Source of the DNA: Variovorax paradoxus
GTDB taxonomy: Bacteria > Pseudomonadota > Gammaproteobacteria > Burkholderiales > Burkholderiaceae_C
Reading direction: 5' to 3'
Assembly (NCBI RefSeq): GCF_009498455.1
Contig: NZ_CP045644.1
Span: 6,389,001 to 6,453,000, forward strand
DNA length: 64,000 bases
The position numbers and the translations under genes are program-made. This document shows, piece after piece, positions 1 through 9,250 of this stretch (position 1 is its first letter; every line of letters begins with the position of its first letter). The notes under the pieces are model-generated. The model was not told the origin of the DNA. It did no database searches and saw only the letters and a list, made by a program, of their open reading frames with translations.

Positions 1-922
1 TGCCGATGGCGCGCATGTCGTCGGCCAGCTGGCCGGTGGCAAAGGGCGCGCTGCGTGCGAAGTACGTTTTGGTGACGTCCGCGAGCTTGATCGGGAAGGC
101 GTAGTTGCCCAGGCGCTCCAGGCCGGCCGAGAGCGCGTAGATCGGGTTGGTCTTGGTCGGCACCGAGCTGTGGCCGCCCACGTCGCGCATCTCGAGCATG
201 TAGGTGGTGTACATCTTCTCGGCCACCTGCATGCGGTGCAGGTTCGGCTTGCCGCCGCGCAGCTCGCCGCCGCCGCCTTCGTTGATGCCGAACTCGGCCT
301 GCAGCAGCTCGGGCTTGTTGCTGATGAGCCAGAAGGCGCCGTTGCTCAGCGCGTCGCCGCGCTCCTCGTCGGCCGTGAGCGCCAGGATGATGTCGCGCTT
401 GGGCTTGAAGCCCTCCTGCTTGAGCTGCCCCAGCACGGAGACCAGAGCCGCGGCCATGGCCTTGTCGTCGATGGCGCCGCGCGCCGTGAAGTAGCCGCCG
501 GTTTCCTGCAGCTTGAAGGGGTCGGTCTTCCAGTCTTCGCGGCGGGCCTCGACCACGTCGATGTGGGCCAGCAGCAGCAGCGGCTTCTTGCTGCCGTCAC
601 CCTTGAAGCGCAGCACCAGGTTCCCCTTCTTCGGGAAGGGCTCGAAGATCTGGATGTCGCCCGCGGCGAAGCCGGCATCGACCAGCCGCTTTTCCATGGC
701 CCGCGCCGCGGCGGTGTTGTCACCCACCGAGTGCGTGGTGTTGATCTCGATCAGCTCCTTGTAGATCTCGCGGAAGCGCTGCTGCTGCGCGGTGAGCGGC
801 GCGGTCTGCGCCTGGGCGCCGGCGATGCCGGCCAGGGCCAGCGAGAGCGCCAGCACGCCGCGTTTGGCGACGGTCAAGGGCGAAGAAGAAAACGACGAAC
901 GGCGACGGGTCTGCATCCTCAT
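1..922 (-). CDS. M20-family metallopeptidase/amidohydrolase, exported, 3' end outside window
   Basis: The reading frame starts at ATG 922 and runs off the left edge, so about 307 residues are visible and the C-terminus is missing. Residues about 20-39 form a hydrophobic signal peptide ending near AGAQAQ. Metal-site motifs of the M20/M25/M40 family are present: LLLLAHIDVVEA (H120, D122), GAIDDK (D152) and TADEERG (general base and ligand E186/E187). This is a di-zinc hydrolase that would cut a peptide or N-acyl/amide bond in the periplasm; the substrate cannot be read from the sequence. It is divergent from earP across a gap of about 100 bp. Family assignment is firm; specific activity is unknown. 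Confidence 0.88.
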   Translation of the reverse strand, partial: MRMQTRRRSSFSSSPLTVAKRGVLALSLALAGIAGAQAQTAPLTAQQQRFREIYKELIEINTTHSVGDNTAAARAMEKRLVDAGFAAGDIQIFEPFPKKGNLVLRFKGDGSKKPLLLLAHIDVVEARREDWKTDPFKLQETGGYFTARGAIDDKAMAAALVSVLGQLKQEGFKPKRDIILALTADEERGDALSNGAFWLISNKPELLQAEFGINEGGGGELRGGKPNLHRMQVAEKMYTTYMLEMRDVGGHSSVPTKTNPIYALSAGLERLGNYAFPIKLADVTKTYFARSAPFATGQLADDMRAIG

Positions 923-1026
923 GGTCTGGCTCTCTCCGGTGGTTGTTGTGGCGAGGGCCAGCATAGCAATCACACGGCGTTTTCGCCTGCACCTGAGCGA
1001 CCGCGAAGACGGGCACACTCGCGGCC

Positions 1027-2112
1027 ATGGGCACGCGCATGCAATGGGACATCTTCTGCAAAGTCATCGACAACCACGGCGACCTGGGCGTCTGCTGGCG
1101 CCTGGCCTGCCAGCTTGCGGCGGCGGGCGAACGCGCGCGGCTGTGGGTCGACGACCCGACGGCGCTGCACTGGATGGCGCCGGCCGGCTGCGACGGCGTG
1201 CAGGTGATCGACTGGTCCGATGCCGAAGCCGTGCGCCGCGCCGTTGCCGATTCGGTGCCTGAAGTGCTGGTCGAGGCCTTCGGGTGCGACCCGGAACCCG
1301 AGCTCGTCGCGCGATTCGCGCAGACCCCGAGCCATGCGCAGGCCTGGATCAACCTCGAGTACCTGTCGGCCGAGCCCTATGTCGAGAAGCTGCACCGACT
1401 GCCGTCGCCGGTGTTCAAGGGCCCAGGCGCCGGGCTGACGAAACGTTTCTTCTACCCGGGCTTCACGCCCGCGACCGGCGGCCTGCTGCGCGAGCCCGAC
1501 CTGATGGCGCGCCAGGCGCGCTTCGACCGGGCGCGCTGGCTGGAGGCGCAGCAGATTCCCTGGCGCGAAGGTGAGCGCCTGGTCTCGCTCTTTTGTTATG
1601 AGCCGCCGGCGCTGGCCGCCCTGCTCGCCCAGCTGGCTGCCGACCCGGCGCCCACGCGCTTGCTGGTCACCGCGGGCCGGGCCGCGCACGCCGTGCAGGC
1701 GTGTGTGTCAGATCGCCCGCTCGACGGTCAAAGCTCGCTATCAATTTCATACCTCCCCTACCTCAGCCAGGCGGATTTCGATCACCTGCTGTGGGCCTGC
1801 GACCTCAACTTCGTGCGCGGCGAAGACTCGCTGGTGCGCGCGCTCTGGGCCTGCGCGCCGCTGGTCTGGCAGATCTACCCGCAGGACGACGACGCGCACC
1901 ACGTCAAGCTCAATGCCTGGCTCGACTGGTTGGGCGCCCCGCCCGCGCTGCGGCTTTTTCACCACGCCTGGAACGGCTTCGGCGACCGTGCCCTGCCCCC
2001 ACCCGGCCCGCTGGCGGCATGGCGCGAAACCGCCCGTGCGGCACGCGACAGGCTGCTCGCGCAGGACGATCTGCTGGCCCAACTGCGGCAGCTGGTCGCC
2101 GGAAAAAGCTAA
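1027..2112 (+). CDS. earP: EF-P arginine rhamnosyltransferase EarP
   Basis: 361 residues matching the EarP (formerly DUF2331) family, which transfers rhamnose from dTDP-L-rhamnose to an arginine of elongation factor P. The N-terminal DNHGDLGVCWRLA motif carries the two conserved aspartates (D15 and D19 with this start, equivalent to the catalytic pair known in Pseudomonas). The RGEDS motif near residue 266 carries the conserved glutamate of the nucleotide-sugar site. The substrate gene efp follows 153 bp downstream on the same strand, the usual pairing. An alternative start at 1039 (MQWDIFC) is equally plausible because neither has a strong Shine-Dalgarno. Cytoplasmic. Confidence 0.95.
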   Translation: MGTRMQWDIFCKVIDNHGDLGVCWRLACQLAAAGERARLWVDDPTALHWMAPAGCDGVQVIDWSDAEAVRRAVADSVPEVLVEAFGCDPEPELVARFAQTPSHAQAWINLEYLSAEPYVEKLHRLPSPVFKGPGAGLTKRFFYPGFTPATGGLLREPDLMARQARFDRARWLEAQQIPWREGERLVSLFCYEPPALAALLAQLAADPAPTRLLVTAGRAAHAVQACVSDRPLDGQSSLSISYLPYLSQADFDHLLWACDLNFVRGEDSLVRALWACAPLVWQIYPQDDDAHHVKLNAWLDWLGAPPALRLFHHAWNGFGDRALPPPGPLAAWRETARAARDRLLAQDDLLAQLRQLVAGKS

Positions 2113-2265
2113 AATAGCGGGCTTTGCGGAATTCAGCCCTGACCGCCGTGGTCCGGGACGCCTTTCGCCAAACCTGCCGCGGGACATGTACGGCGGGGCC
2201 AGATACGACGGCACACAGCGCCGAGGGCCCCGCGCACCGAGCGGCCAACATCCAGAGAACCTGAT

Positions 2266-2820
2266 ATGAAAATCGCTCAAGAAATCCGCGCCGGCAACGT
2301 CATCATGCACGGCAAGGACCCGATGGTCGTCCTGAAGACCGAATACAGCCGCGGCGGCCGCAACAGCGCCACCGTGCGCATGAAGCTCAAGAGCCTGATC
2401 GCCAACTTCAACACCGAAGTGGTCTTCAAGGCCGACGACAAGATCGACCAGATCGTGCTCGACAAGAAGGAGTGCACCTACTCCTACTTCGCCGACCCGA
2501 TGTACGTCTGCATGGACACCGAGTACAACCAGTACGAAGTCGAAGCCGAGAACATGGGCGACGCCCTGAACTACCTCGAAGACGGCATGGCCGTCGAAGT
2601 GGTGTTCTATGACGGCAAGGCCATCTCGGTCGAACTGCCGACCAGCGTCGAGCGCGAAATCACCTGGACCGAGCCGGCCGTCAAGGGCGACACTTCGGGC
2701 AAGGTCATGAAGCCCGCCAAGATCGCCACCGGCTTCGAAATCGGCGTGCCGCTCTTCGTTGCACAAGGCGACAAGATCGAAATCGACACGCGCACCGGCG
2801 AATACCGCAAGCGCGTCTGA
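2266..2820 (+). CDS. efp: Elongation factor P (Arg32 type)
   Basis: 184 residues, full length, with the three-domain EF-P sequence. The modified tip of domain I reads [10 protein letters not shown], so residue 32 is Arg rather than Lys. This is the variant modified by EarP, and earP lies directly upstream. EF-P binds the ribosome between P and E sites and relieves stalling at polyproline stretches. A possible -10 (TAAAAT, 2110-2115) overlaps the earP stop codon, so efp may have its own promoter. A rho-independent terminator follows at 2852-2875. Confidence 0.98.
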   Translation: MKIAQEIRAGNVIMHGKDPMVVLKTEYSRGGRNSATVRMKLKSLIANFNTEVVFKADDKIDQIVLDKKECTYSYFADPMYVCMDTEYNQYEVEAENMGDALNYLEDGMAVEVVFYDGKAISVELPTSVEREITWTEPAVKGDTSGKVMKPAKIATGFEIGVPLFVAQGDKIEIDTRTGEYRKRV

Positions 2821-2851
2821 TCGCGCTCGCACCCGGCTGACCACCACCCCG

Positions 2852-2875
2852 AAAGGCTCCGCAAGGAGCCTTTTT
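2852..2875 (+). terminator. Rho-independent terminator of efp
   Basis: A perfect stem AAAGGCTCC (2852-2860) and GGAGCCTTT (2865-2873) with loop GCAA runs into a T-run to 2875. It sits 32 bp after the efp stop and ends the earP-efp unit. Confidence 0.92.
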
Positions 2876-2937
2876 CGTTGGCGGGCACACCGCTTGCGTC
2901 GGCGCACAATGCCAAGTCAATTCAGCTCGACAGTTCC

Positions 2938-3801
2938 ATGAACAACACGCACAACATTCACGACAAGCGCCTGGCCGATGCCTGGGCCACGCTGCAGTCC
3001 CATGCCGACCGGGGCCTCCCCCTGGACCCCGATCCCTCGCGCCTGGCCTTCGCCGATCCCGAGTTCTTGCTGCGCCGCGAAACGCGCGGCATCCGCATGC
3101 AGCTGGAGCTGATGAAGCCCGACCTCGAGCAGCGCGCGCACGGCATCGAGAACACGGTGGTGGTCTTCGGCAGCGCGCGCTTCCGCAGCGAAGACGAAGC
3201 CGCCGCGCTGGTCACGCAGGCCGAAGCGGCCGGCGACACGGCCGTGGCCGACCGCTGGCGCCGGCTCGCGCGCAACTCGCATTACTACGAGAAGGCGCGC
3301 ACCTTCGGCAAGCTGGTCGCGCAGTACAGCGAGAAGAAGGAACCGCAGGACAAGCTCTTCGTGTGCACCGGCGGCGGCCCCGGCATCATGCAGGCGGCCA
3401 ACCGCGGCGCGCACGAAGCCGGCGGCCTCTCGGTCGGCCTGGCCATCGCGCTGCCGATGGAAGAAGAAGCCAACCCCTACGTCACGCCCGCGCTGAGCTT
3501 CAAGTTCCACTACTTCGCGATCCGCAAGATGCATTTCATGATGCGTGCGAAGGCGCTGGTGGCGTTCCCCGGCGGCTTCGGCACGCTCGACGAGTTGTTC
3601 GAAGTCATCACGCTGGTGCAGACCAAGAAGTCGAAGCCGGTGCCGATCGTGCTGTTCGGTTCGGCCTACTGGAAGAAGCTGATCGACTTCGATTTCCTGG
3701 TCGACGAAGGCGTGATCTCGCCGGGCGACGTGAAGCTCTTCGAGTACGTCGACGCGCCGGAAGACGCCTGGGACGCGATCAAACGCTTCTACAAACTCTG
3801 A
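2938..3801 (+). CDS. LOG-family (TIGR00730-like) Rossmann protein, putative nucleotide 5'-monophosphate phosphoribohydrolase
   Basis: 287 residues. The signature FPGGFGTLDE is the PGGxGTxxE motif of LOG/lysine-decarboxylase-like proteins, and CTGGGPGIMQAANRGA is the upstream phosphate-binding loop. Characterised LOG proteins hydrolyse N6-modified AMP or other nucleoside monophosphates to base and ribose 5-phosphate. This longer subtype has an N-terminal extension of about 80 residues before the Rossmann core, and its substrate is less certain. The start chosen (MNNTHNIHD) avoids an in-frame upstream ATG at 2878 that lies immediately after the efp terminator. Confidence 0.85.
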   Translation: MNNTHNIHDKRLADAWATLQSHADRGLPLDPDPSRLAFADPEFLLRRETRGIRMQLELMKPDLEQRAHGIENTVVVFGSARFRSEDEAAALVTQAEAAGDTAVADRWRRLARNSHYYEKARTFGKLVAQYSEKKEPQDKLFVCTGGGPGIMQAANRGAHEAGGLSVGLAIALPMEEEANPYVTPALSFKFHYFAIRKMHFMMRAKALVAFPGGFGTLDELFEVITLVQTKKSKPVPIVLFGSAYWKKLIDFDFLVDEGVISPGDVKLFEYVDAPEDAWDAIKRFYKL

Positions 3802-3810
3802 CCGACGCGA

Positions 3811-4458
3811 TCAGGCGTCGTCGCTGTCGTCGGGCCGCAGGGCCTGCTCGAAGAAGCGCGTGAGCGCGCGGGCGCGGCGGCGGCGGTCGGCCATGGAGTT
3901 CGCATGCGACCCCATGGCCACGGCATCGTCGGCCACGCCGTGCAATGCATTGAAGAGGATCACCGCCGTCAGCGTTGGGTCCTCGACCTCCCACACGCCC
4001 GCGGCGTCGCCCTGCGTCAGCAGGGTCACGAGCTGCGTGATGACGACGTTGTCGTTGCGCATGCGCCGGTCCTCGGGCCGGTACTCGTGGAACACGACGT
4101 CGTGCAGCGCGACGTTGTCGAGGTAGGTCTCCAGCCCCGTCTCCACCCAGGCCTTGAGCCGCGCACGGTACTTGCCCGGCGCATGGCGGTCCATCGCCTC
4201 CTGCAGGCGCCCGCAGAAGGTGTCGACGAAACGCTGCTGCAGCGCGCCGAGCATCGCCTCCTTCGACGGGAAGTACAGATAGAAGGTGCCCTTGGCCACC
4301 TGCGCACCGGCCGCAATGTCGTCGATGCTGGTGGCGGCAATGCCCTTGGTGATGAACAGCTGCTCGGCGGCGTCCATCAGCGCAACGGCGCGGGTCTGCG
4401 GCGCCTTGGTTCGGCGGCGGGCGGTGGCGGGGGTGTCGTCGGGGTTGCTGTTTGTCAT
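3811..4458 (-). CDS. TetR/AcrR-family transcriptional regulator
   Basis: 215 residues. The N-terminal helix-turn-helix includes TSIDDIAAGAQVAKGTFYLY, a classic TetR recognition region, followed by a divergent ligand-binding domain. Its ATG overlaps the stop of the upstream small gene as ATGA, so the two are translationally coupled. It is the last gene of a minus-strand set starting with a DHA2 drug exporter. A 21-bp inverted repeat inside the exporter promoter (6582-6602) is the obvious candidate operator, giving a self-limiting efflux circuit. Ligand unknown. Confidence 0.92.
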   Translation of the reverse strand: MTNSNPDDTPATARRRTKAPQTRAVALMDAAEQLFITKGIAATSIDDIAAGAQVAKGTFYLYFPSKEAMLGALQQRFVDTFCGRLQEAMDRHAPGKYRARLKAWVETGLETYLDNVALHDVVFHEYRPEDRRMRNDNVVITQLVTLLTQGDAAGVWEVEDPTLTAVILFNALHGVADDAVAMGSHANSMADRRRRARALTRFFEQALRPDDSDDA

Positions 4459-4919
4459 GCGCGGGAACCGGCCATGGCACCGGCGCGTGCCGTGTCGATG
4501 GCGGCGCGCACCGCCGCAGCATCGAGGACCAATCCGCGCGGCGCCATCACGCGCTCGCGCAGCCAGGTCAACGCTTCGTCGGTGCGGGCGAAGGTGCTGG
4601 CAGGAATGCCGAAGAGCTTCTCGACGTTCATCTTGCTGATCTTCTCGAACTGGTCGGCGGGCACCACGCTCGCCATGCCCATCATGTGGCGACGGATGTC
4701 GGCGCCGCGCGCCTGCAACCACTGCTTGGCGCGCTGCGCACTGCCCTCGGGATGCACCAGCGCGTCGGCGTCCGCGAACACGCGCAGCGAGATGAAAGGT
4801 TCGCCGCGGTCGAGCCAGCGGTTCCAGTCTTCGGTGAAGACCTGCATGCTTTCGAGCGTCTGCAAGCCTGCGGACACGCTGATGACCAGCGGCCATTGGC
4901 TGAGTTCATGACGGACCAT
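4455..4919 (-). CDS. Hypothetical protein, possibly SpoIIAA/STAS-like
   Basis: 154 residues, soluble, no signal peptide. It begins MVRHELSQWPLVISVSAG and has a strong Shine-Dalgarno (AAGGAGAC) just upstream, which fixes the start. The N-terminal half, with a beta strand, a helix and then EPFISLRVFADADAL, loosely resembles SpoIIAA-like/STAS folds; this is a fold impression only. It lies between the DHA2 exporter (89 bp upstream) and the TetR gene (4-bp overlap), so it is probably co-regulated with drug efflux. Function not recognised. Confidence 0.7.
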   Translation of the reverse strand: MVRHELSQWPLVISVSAGLQTLESMQVFTEDWNRWLDRGEPFISLRVFADADALVHPEGSAQRAKQWLQARGADIRRHMMGMASVVPADQFEKISKMNVEKLFGIPASTFARTDEALTWLRERVMAPRGLVLDAAAVRAAIDTARAGAMAGSRA

Positions 4920-5008
4920 GAAAGTCTCCTTCGGAATCACAAGAAGGCGCCGGGCACTCCGGCGCAGGAAAGGAACGCGTACGGCGGGCATGGCGAACGG
5001 CTCCCGAT

Positions 5009-6547
5009 TCAGGCGCGCGTGGCAGCGGCCAGCACGGTGGCACGCGGCCTGACGCGCAGCAGCAGCCCCGCCGCCACCAAACCGGCCACGCCGGCGCACG
5101 CCATCGCGGCATGGAAGCCACCCGCGAGCGCATCGCTCAAGAGCCGCTGCGCGGTGCCGGCGTCGAGCGCCGCAAGCGCGCCGAGGTCATGCCGCGAGAC
5201 CGCAGCCACAGCCGCCTGCGATGCATCGGGCACACCGGCACGCGCGAGCGACTCGGTCATCAATGCGGTGGCACGCGTGCGCATCAGCGTGCCGAGCAGC
5301 GCGATGCCGATCAGCATGCCGCCCTGGCGCAGCGCGTTCATGGTCGCCGAGGCCATGCCCGAGCGCTGTGCGGGCACCGAGGCCATCACCGCCGTGCTCG
5401 TGGCCGGTACGGCCAGGCCCGCGCCCGCCCCCAGCGCCACGAAGAGCAGCGCCAGCGGCAGGTACGGCGTGTCGGCCGAGAACAGCGTCAGCAGCAGCAT
5501 CGCCGCGCCGATGAGCCCGTAGCCCGCAACCATCAGCGTGTGCACATCGAAGCGGCGCGCCAGCCGGCCGAACTGCGAGGCCACGAGGCCCGTCGCCACG
5601 AACTGCGGCACCAGCCGCCAGCCGGTCTCGCTGGCCGACCAGCCCTGCACCTGCTGCAGGAACAAAGAAAAGAAGAACAGGCTCGCGTAGGTGGAAAAGC
5701 CGAGTACGAAAGAGGCAAAGTTGGTGACCGAAAAGCGCGCGTCACGGAACAGCGCCAGCGGCAGCAGCGGCCGCTCCACGCGCGCCTCCACGGCCAGGAA
5801 CAGCGCCAGCCCGACACCCGCTGCCACGAGCGCGATCACCGCGTGGCGCGAGCCCCAGCCGTGTTCGCCCGCCGCGATCAGCCCGTAGGTCAGCGCGCCC
5901 AGCCAGAGCACGCTGAGCACCTGCCCCGCCGGGTCGAGCGCCGCATGCTCAGGGTGCGACGACTCGCGCAGGACCCACACGCCCAGCGCCACGGTCAGCA
6001 CGCCGATCGGCAGGTTGATGAGAAAAATACTCTGCCAGCCCGCGTGGTCCACCAGCAGGCCGCCGAGCATCGGCCCGAGGATCAGTGACAGCGCAGTGAA
6101 CGACGACCAGCCGCCGATCACCCGCGCGCGGCTCGCCGGCTCGGGGAAAGCGTGCGCCAGCAGCGACAGCGCGCCCGGGATCATCAGCGCGCCCGCCACG
6201 CCCTGCACCGCGCGGCCCGCGAGCAGCATGGGCAGGCCCGACGCCATCGCACACATCGCCGAGCCCACGGTGAAGACCACCACGCCGGCCAGCCAGGCGC
6301 GCTTGCGGCCGTAGCGGTCGCCGAGGGGCCCGGCCGACAGCATGAAGGCCGACAGGCACAGCGCATAAATGTCGATCACCCACTGCAGCCCGGCCAGGTC
6401 GGTCGCGAGCGCGCGCTGCAGCGTGGGCAGCGCGACGTTGACGATGCTCACGTCGAGCGTGGCAATGAAGCTGCCGAGGTAGACCGCCGCCACCAGGGCC
6501 AGGCGGCGGCGCGGGTCGGCAGCCGCCGACGGGGAATGGGAGTCCAT
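5009..6547 (-). CDS. MFS drug exporter, DHA2 (14-TM, EmrB/QacA type)
   Basis: 512 residues with 14 predicted membrane helices. The N-terminus contains the DHA2 motif SFIATLDVSIVNVALPTLQ and the MFS loop motif GPLGDRYGRKRAW. This family exports drugs or toxic organic compounds by proton antiport at the inner membrane. It is the first gene of a minus-strand operon ending in a TetR regulator. The promoter lies at 6582-6610 with an operator-like inverted repeat inside it. Substrate cannot be inferred. Confidence 0.93.
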   Translation of the reverse strand: MDSHSPSAAADPRRRLALVAAVYLGSFIATLDVSIVNVALPTLQRALATDLAGLQWVIDIYALCLSAFMLSAGPLGDRYGRKRAWLAGVVVFTVGSAMCAMASGLPMLLAGRAVQGVAGALMIPGALSLLAHAFPEPASRARVIGGWSSFTALSLILGPMLGGLLVDHAGWQSIFLINLPIGVLTVALGVWVLRESSHPEHAALDPAGQVLSVLWLGALTYGLIAAGEHGWGSRHAVIALVAAGVGLALFLAVEARVERPLLPLALFRDARFSVTNFASFVLGFSTYASLFFFSLFLQQVQGWSASETGWRLVPQFVATGLVASQFGRLARRFDVHTLMVAGYGLIGAAMLLLTLFSADTPYLPLALLFVALGAGAGLAVPATSTAVMASVPAQRSGMASATMNALRQGGMLIGIALLGTLMRTRATALMTESLARAGVPDASQAAVAAVSRHDLGALAALDAGTAQRLLSDALAGGFHAAMACAGVAGLVAAGLLLRVRPRATVLAAATRA

Positions 6548-6581
6548 GGACGCCTTCGGGTCAGAAACGAAGAAGGCGCCG

Positions 6582-6610
6582 ATACTGACTTTGGGTCAGT
6601 ATTTTGTCAA
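6582..6610 (-). promoter_or_regulatory. Promoter of the DHA2 exporter operon with overlapping TetR-type operator
   Basis: On the minus strand a perfect -35 TTGACA (6605-6610) is followed by a 17-bp spacer and -10 CAGTAT (6582-6587). A perfect inverted repeat, ATACTGAC (6582-6589) and GTCAGTAT (6595-6602) separated by 5 bp, covers the -10 and most of the spacer. A protein bound there would block RNA polymerase. The TetR gene at the end of the same operon is the likely repressor; that link is inference. Confidence 0.85.
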
Positions 6611-6677
6611 TCAAATGAGAATTGCTGTCATTTGCAACATGGGATTCAGGCCGCCGTCAGGCGCCCTCCCGTGCACG

Positions 6678-7841
6678 TCAGAGCTTCAATCCCCAGGTCG
6701 CTTTCGCGCCCAGCGCCAGCACGCCGCCCACCACCCAGAACACGCCGGTGATGCCGATCAGCGCACCGAGCGAGCCGAACAGCATCGGCATCGCGACGCT
6801 CGATGCGTTGATCGTCATGAGCCGCAGCCCCAGCGCCTCGCCATGCCGCGCATGCGGCGTGATCTGGTGCAGCATGCTCATCACCATCGGTTGCACGGCG
6901 CCGAGCGCGAAGCCCAGGATCACGGAGCAGATGCCCATGGTCCATGGCGAATCCAGCAACGGGTAGACGGCGAACACGGCGGCCGTGACGACGGTCGAGC
7001 TCAGGATCACGCTGCGTTCCGACGCGCGCGATGCGATCAGCGGCAGCACCACGCGGATGACCGCCGCCGCGATCGCGAAGGCGCCGAGGATGGAACCGAT
7101 CACCGAAGCGCTGATGCCGCGGTCGTGGCCCAGCACCGGCAGCACGAAGGCATGCACATCCCAGCTCGACGACTGCAGCCAGTTCACGAACAGCAGGCGG
7201 CGGAACATCGGCTCGCGCAGCAGGTCCCAAGCCCGCGTGGGCGCGGCGCCCGGTACCGGCGGCACCCGTGGCGGCTCGTGCGCGCCGCGCGCCAGCAGCC
7301 AGCACAACAGCGGCAGGAAAGCCATCACGGCGAAGCAGATGCGAAACGCCAGCAGGTCGGCCGGCGCGCGGCCGGCGTGGTCGATCAGCATGCCGGCGAG
7401 GAAGGGCCCGACGAAGTTCGCCGCGGCCGGTGCGATGGCCAGCCAACTGAACACGCGCTTGAGTTGCGTCGGATCGGTGGCCGAGCGGCCCACGTGCCGC
7501 TGCAGCGCGATGACGGTCGCGCCGGTGGCGCCGCCGGTCAGCAATGCGGCGATGCACACGACCGGAAACACCGGAAAGACCAGCGCCAGCCCTGCCCCGC
7601 CCGAGGCCGCGATCACCGACAGCCACAGCGGGCGCTTGAGCCCATGCCGGTCGGCAAAGCGCCCGGCCGGGAGCGCGAGAAACACCTGGGTCAGCGCGAA
7701 CAGCGCGATCAGCAGGCCGACGGCCGCTGCGCTGTAGCCTTGCTGCAGCGCGAGCAGCGGAGTAGCGAGCCGCATGCCCGCCATCGTGGCGTGCAAACAG
7801 ACCTGCGCCACGATGACGCGCAGCAGTTCAGAACCTTTCAC
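6678..7841 (-). CDS. MFS transporter (12-TM)
   Basis: 387 residues, about 12 hydrophobic helices, with an MFS loop motif in LPAGRFADRHGLKRPLW. The start ATG overlaps the rmuC stop by 4 bp, indicating translational coupling. The gene ends about 75 bp before the promoter of the DHA2 exporter. Nothing in the sequence identifies the substrate; the general shape fits sugar-efflux or drug-efflux MFS families. Confidence 0.88.
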   Translation of the reverse strand: MKGSELLRVIVAQVCLHATMAGMRLATPLLALQQGYSAAAVGLLIALFALTQVFLALPAGRFADRHGLKRPLWLSVIAASGGAGLALVFPVFPVVCIAALLTGGATGATVIALQRHVGRSATDPTQLKRVFSWLAIAPAAANFVGPFLAGMLIDHAGRAPADLLAFRICFAVMAFLPLLCWLLARGAHEPPRVPPVPGAAPTRAWDLLREPMFRRLLFVNWLQSSSWDVHAFVLPVLGHDRGISASVIGSILGAFAIAAAVIRVVLPLIASRASERSVILSSTVVTAAVFAVYPLLDSPWTMGICSVILGFALGAVQPMVMSMLHQITPHARHGEALGLRLMTINASSVAMPMLFGSLGALIGITGVFWVVGGVLALGAKATWGLKL

Positions 7842-9214
7842 GGGGTGTCGTCGCCCTCGCTGTCAGCGTCGGCAACGGGCGGCAGCAACGCCTCGGACTG
7901 CGCCTCGGGCAAGGCCTCGACCTTGCGCAGCGCCAGCCGCATCTGCTTGGCGCGCGTGTCGGCCTTGTCGATGGTGTCGGAGGCCTTGGCCACCTGTTCC
8001 TTGATGCGCGCCACCCATTCGCCATAGCGCTCGAATTCGGTCTTGACCGCGCCGAGCACCTTCCAGACTTCAGAGGCCTGACGCTCCAGTGCCAGTGTGC
8101 GAAAGCCCATGTGCAGGCTGTTGAGCATGGCGAGCAAGGTGGTCGGGCCGGCCAGCGTCACGCGGTGCTGACGTTGAATGGCGTCCATCAGGCCGGGGCG
8201 GCGCAGCACCTCGGCGTAAAGGCTTTCGACCGGCAGGAAGAGGATGGCGAAGTCGGTGGTGTGCGGCGCCGCGAGGTAGTTCTCGGCGATCGATTTGGCC
8301 TCGGTGCGAATGCGCGCTTCGAGCGCCTTGGCCGCGGCCTCGGCGCCGGCGGCATCGGCGCGCTCGTGGGCGTCGATGAGGCGTTCGTAGTCGTCGCGCG
8401 GAAACTTGGCATCGATCGGCAGCCACACCGGCGCGCCGTCGTCGCCGCGCCCCGGAAAGCGGATCGCGAAGTCGACACGCTGGCCGCTGCGCGGCTTGGT
8501 CTCGATCTGGCGCGCGTACTGCTCGGGCGTGAGCACCTGCTCGAGCAGCGCCTCGAGCTGCACCTCGCCGAATACGCCGCGCGTCTTCACGTTGGTCAGC
8601 ACGCGCTGCAGGCTGCCGACGCCGACGGCCAGCGTCTGCATCTCGCCCAGGCCCTTGTGCACCTGCTCGAGCCGGTCGGCCACCTGCTTGAAGCTCTCGC
8701 CCAGTCGCGCTTCGAGCGTGCTCTGCAGCTTCTCGTCGACGGTCTTGCGCATCTCGTCGAGCTTGGCGGCATTGCTCTGCTGCAGCTGCGCGAGCTGGGT
8801 TTCCATGGTCGTACGCACTTCGGCGAGGCGGCGTGCGTTCGATTCGCTCAGGCCCTGCAGTTGGGTGTTCAGCGTGTCGGCCAGGGTTTTCTGCAGCGAG
8901 GCGAGCTGCAGCGAAAAGGCGTCGAGCTGCGCGTTCTGCGTGCGCGTGGCCTCGGCGCCCTGTTGCGTCAATGACTGCTGGAAGGTGGCGAACGCCTGCG
9001 CGGTTTCCTGGCGTGCACCGCGCGAGTTCTCTCCGATCTCGCGGCGCAGTTCGCGTTCGGTGCGCTCGTTGGCGTTGCCCATCGCGGCAAGCACGCCCAG
9101 CATCTCGCTGTGATCAGGTGCGGGTTGCCGGCGGGCCAGCAGCCAGATGACCAGCACCAGCTGCACCACGGCGAGTGCGGCCAGTACAAGAAGAATCAAT
9201 TCCGTCAGTTCCAA
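7838..9214 (-). CDS. rmuC: DNA recombination protein RmuC
   Basis: 458 residues. An N-terminal membrane anchor (about residues 5-27) is followed by a long Gln/Ala-rich coiled coil (about 40-190) and then the RmuC domain, with stretches such as KTRGVFGEVQLEALLEQVL and LPIDAKFPRDDYERL typical of the family. RmuC is linked to limiting inversions at short inverted repeats and carries a nuclease-like fold. It overlaps the following MFS gene by 4 bp and lies 36 bp after the hydroxyacid dehydrogenase. Confidence 0.95.
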   Translation of the reverse strand: MELTELILLVLAALAVVQLVLVIWLLARRQPAPDHSEMLGVLAAMGNANERTERELRREIGENSRGARQETAQAFATFQQSLTQQGAEATRTQNAQLDAFSLQLASLQKTLADTLNTQLQGLSESNARRLAEVRTTMETQLAQLQQSNAAKLDEMRKTVDEKLQSTLEARLGESFKQVADRLEQVHKGLGEMQTLAVGVGSLQRVLTNVKTRGVFGEVQLEALLEQVLTPEQYARQIETKPRSGQRVDFAIRFPGRGDDGAPVWLPIDAKFPRDDYERLIDAHERADAAGAEAAAKALEARIRTEAKSIAENYLAAPHTTDFAILFLPVESLYAEVLRRPGLMDAIQRQHRVTLAGPTTLLAMLNSLHMGFRTLALERQASEVWKVLGAVKTEFERYGEWVARIKEQVAKASDTIDKADTRAKQMRLALRKVEALPEAQSEALLPPVADADSEGDDTP

Positions 9215-9250
9215 GGTGGGGGCGTGTCGCTCTCGCGGTCAGATGTCAGG

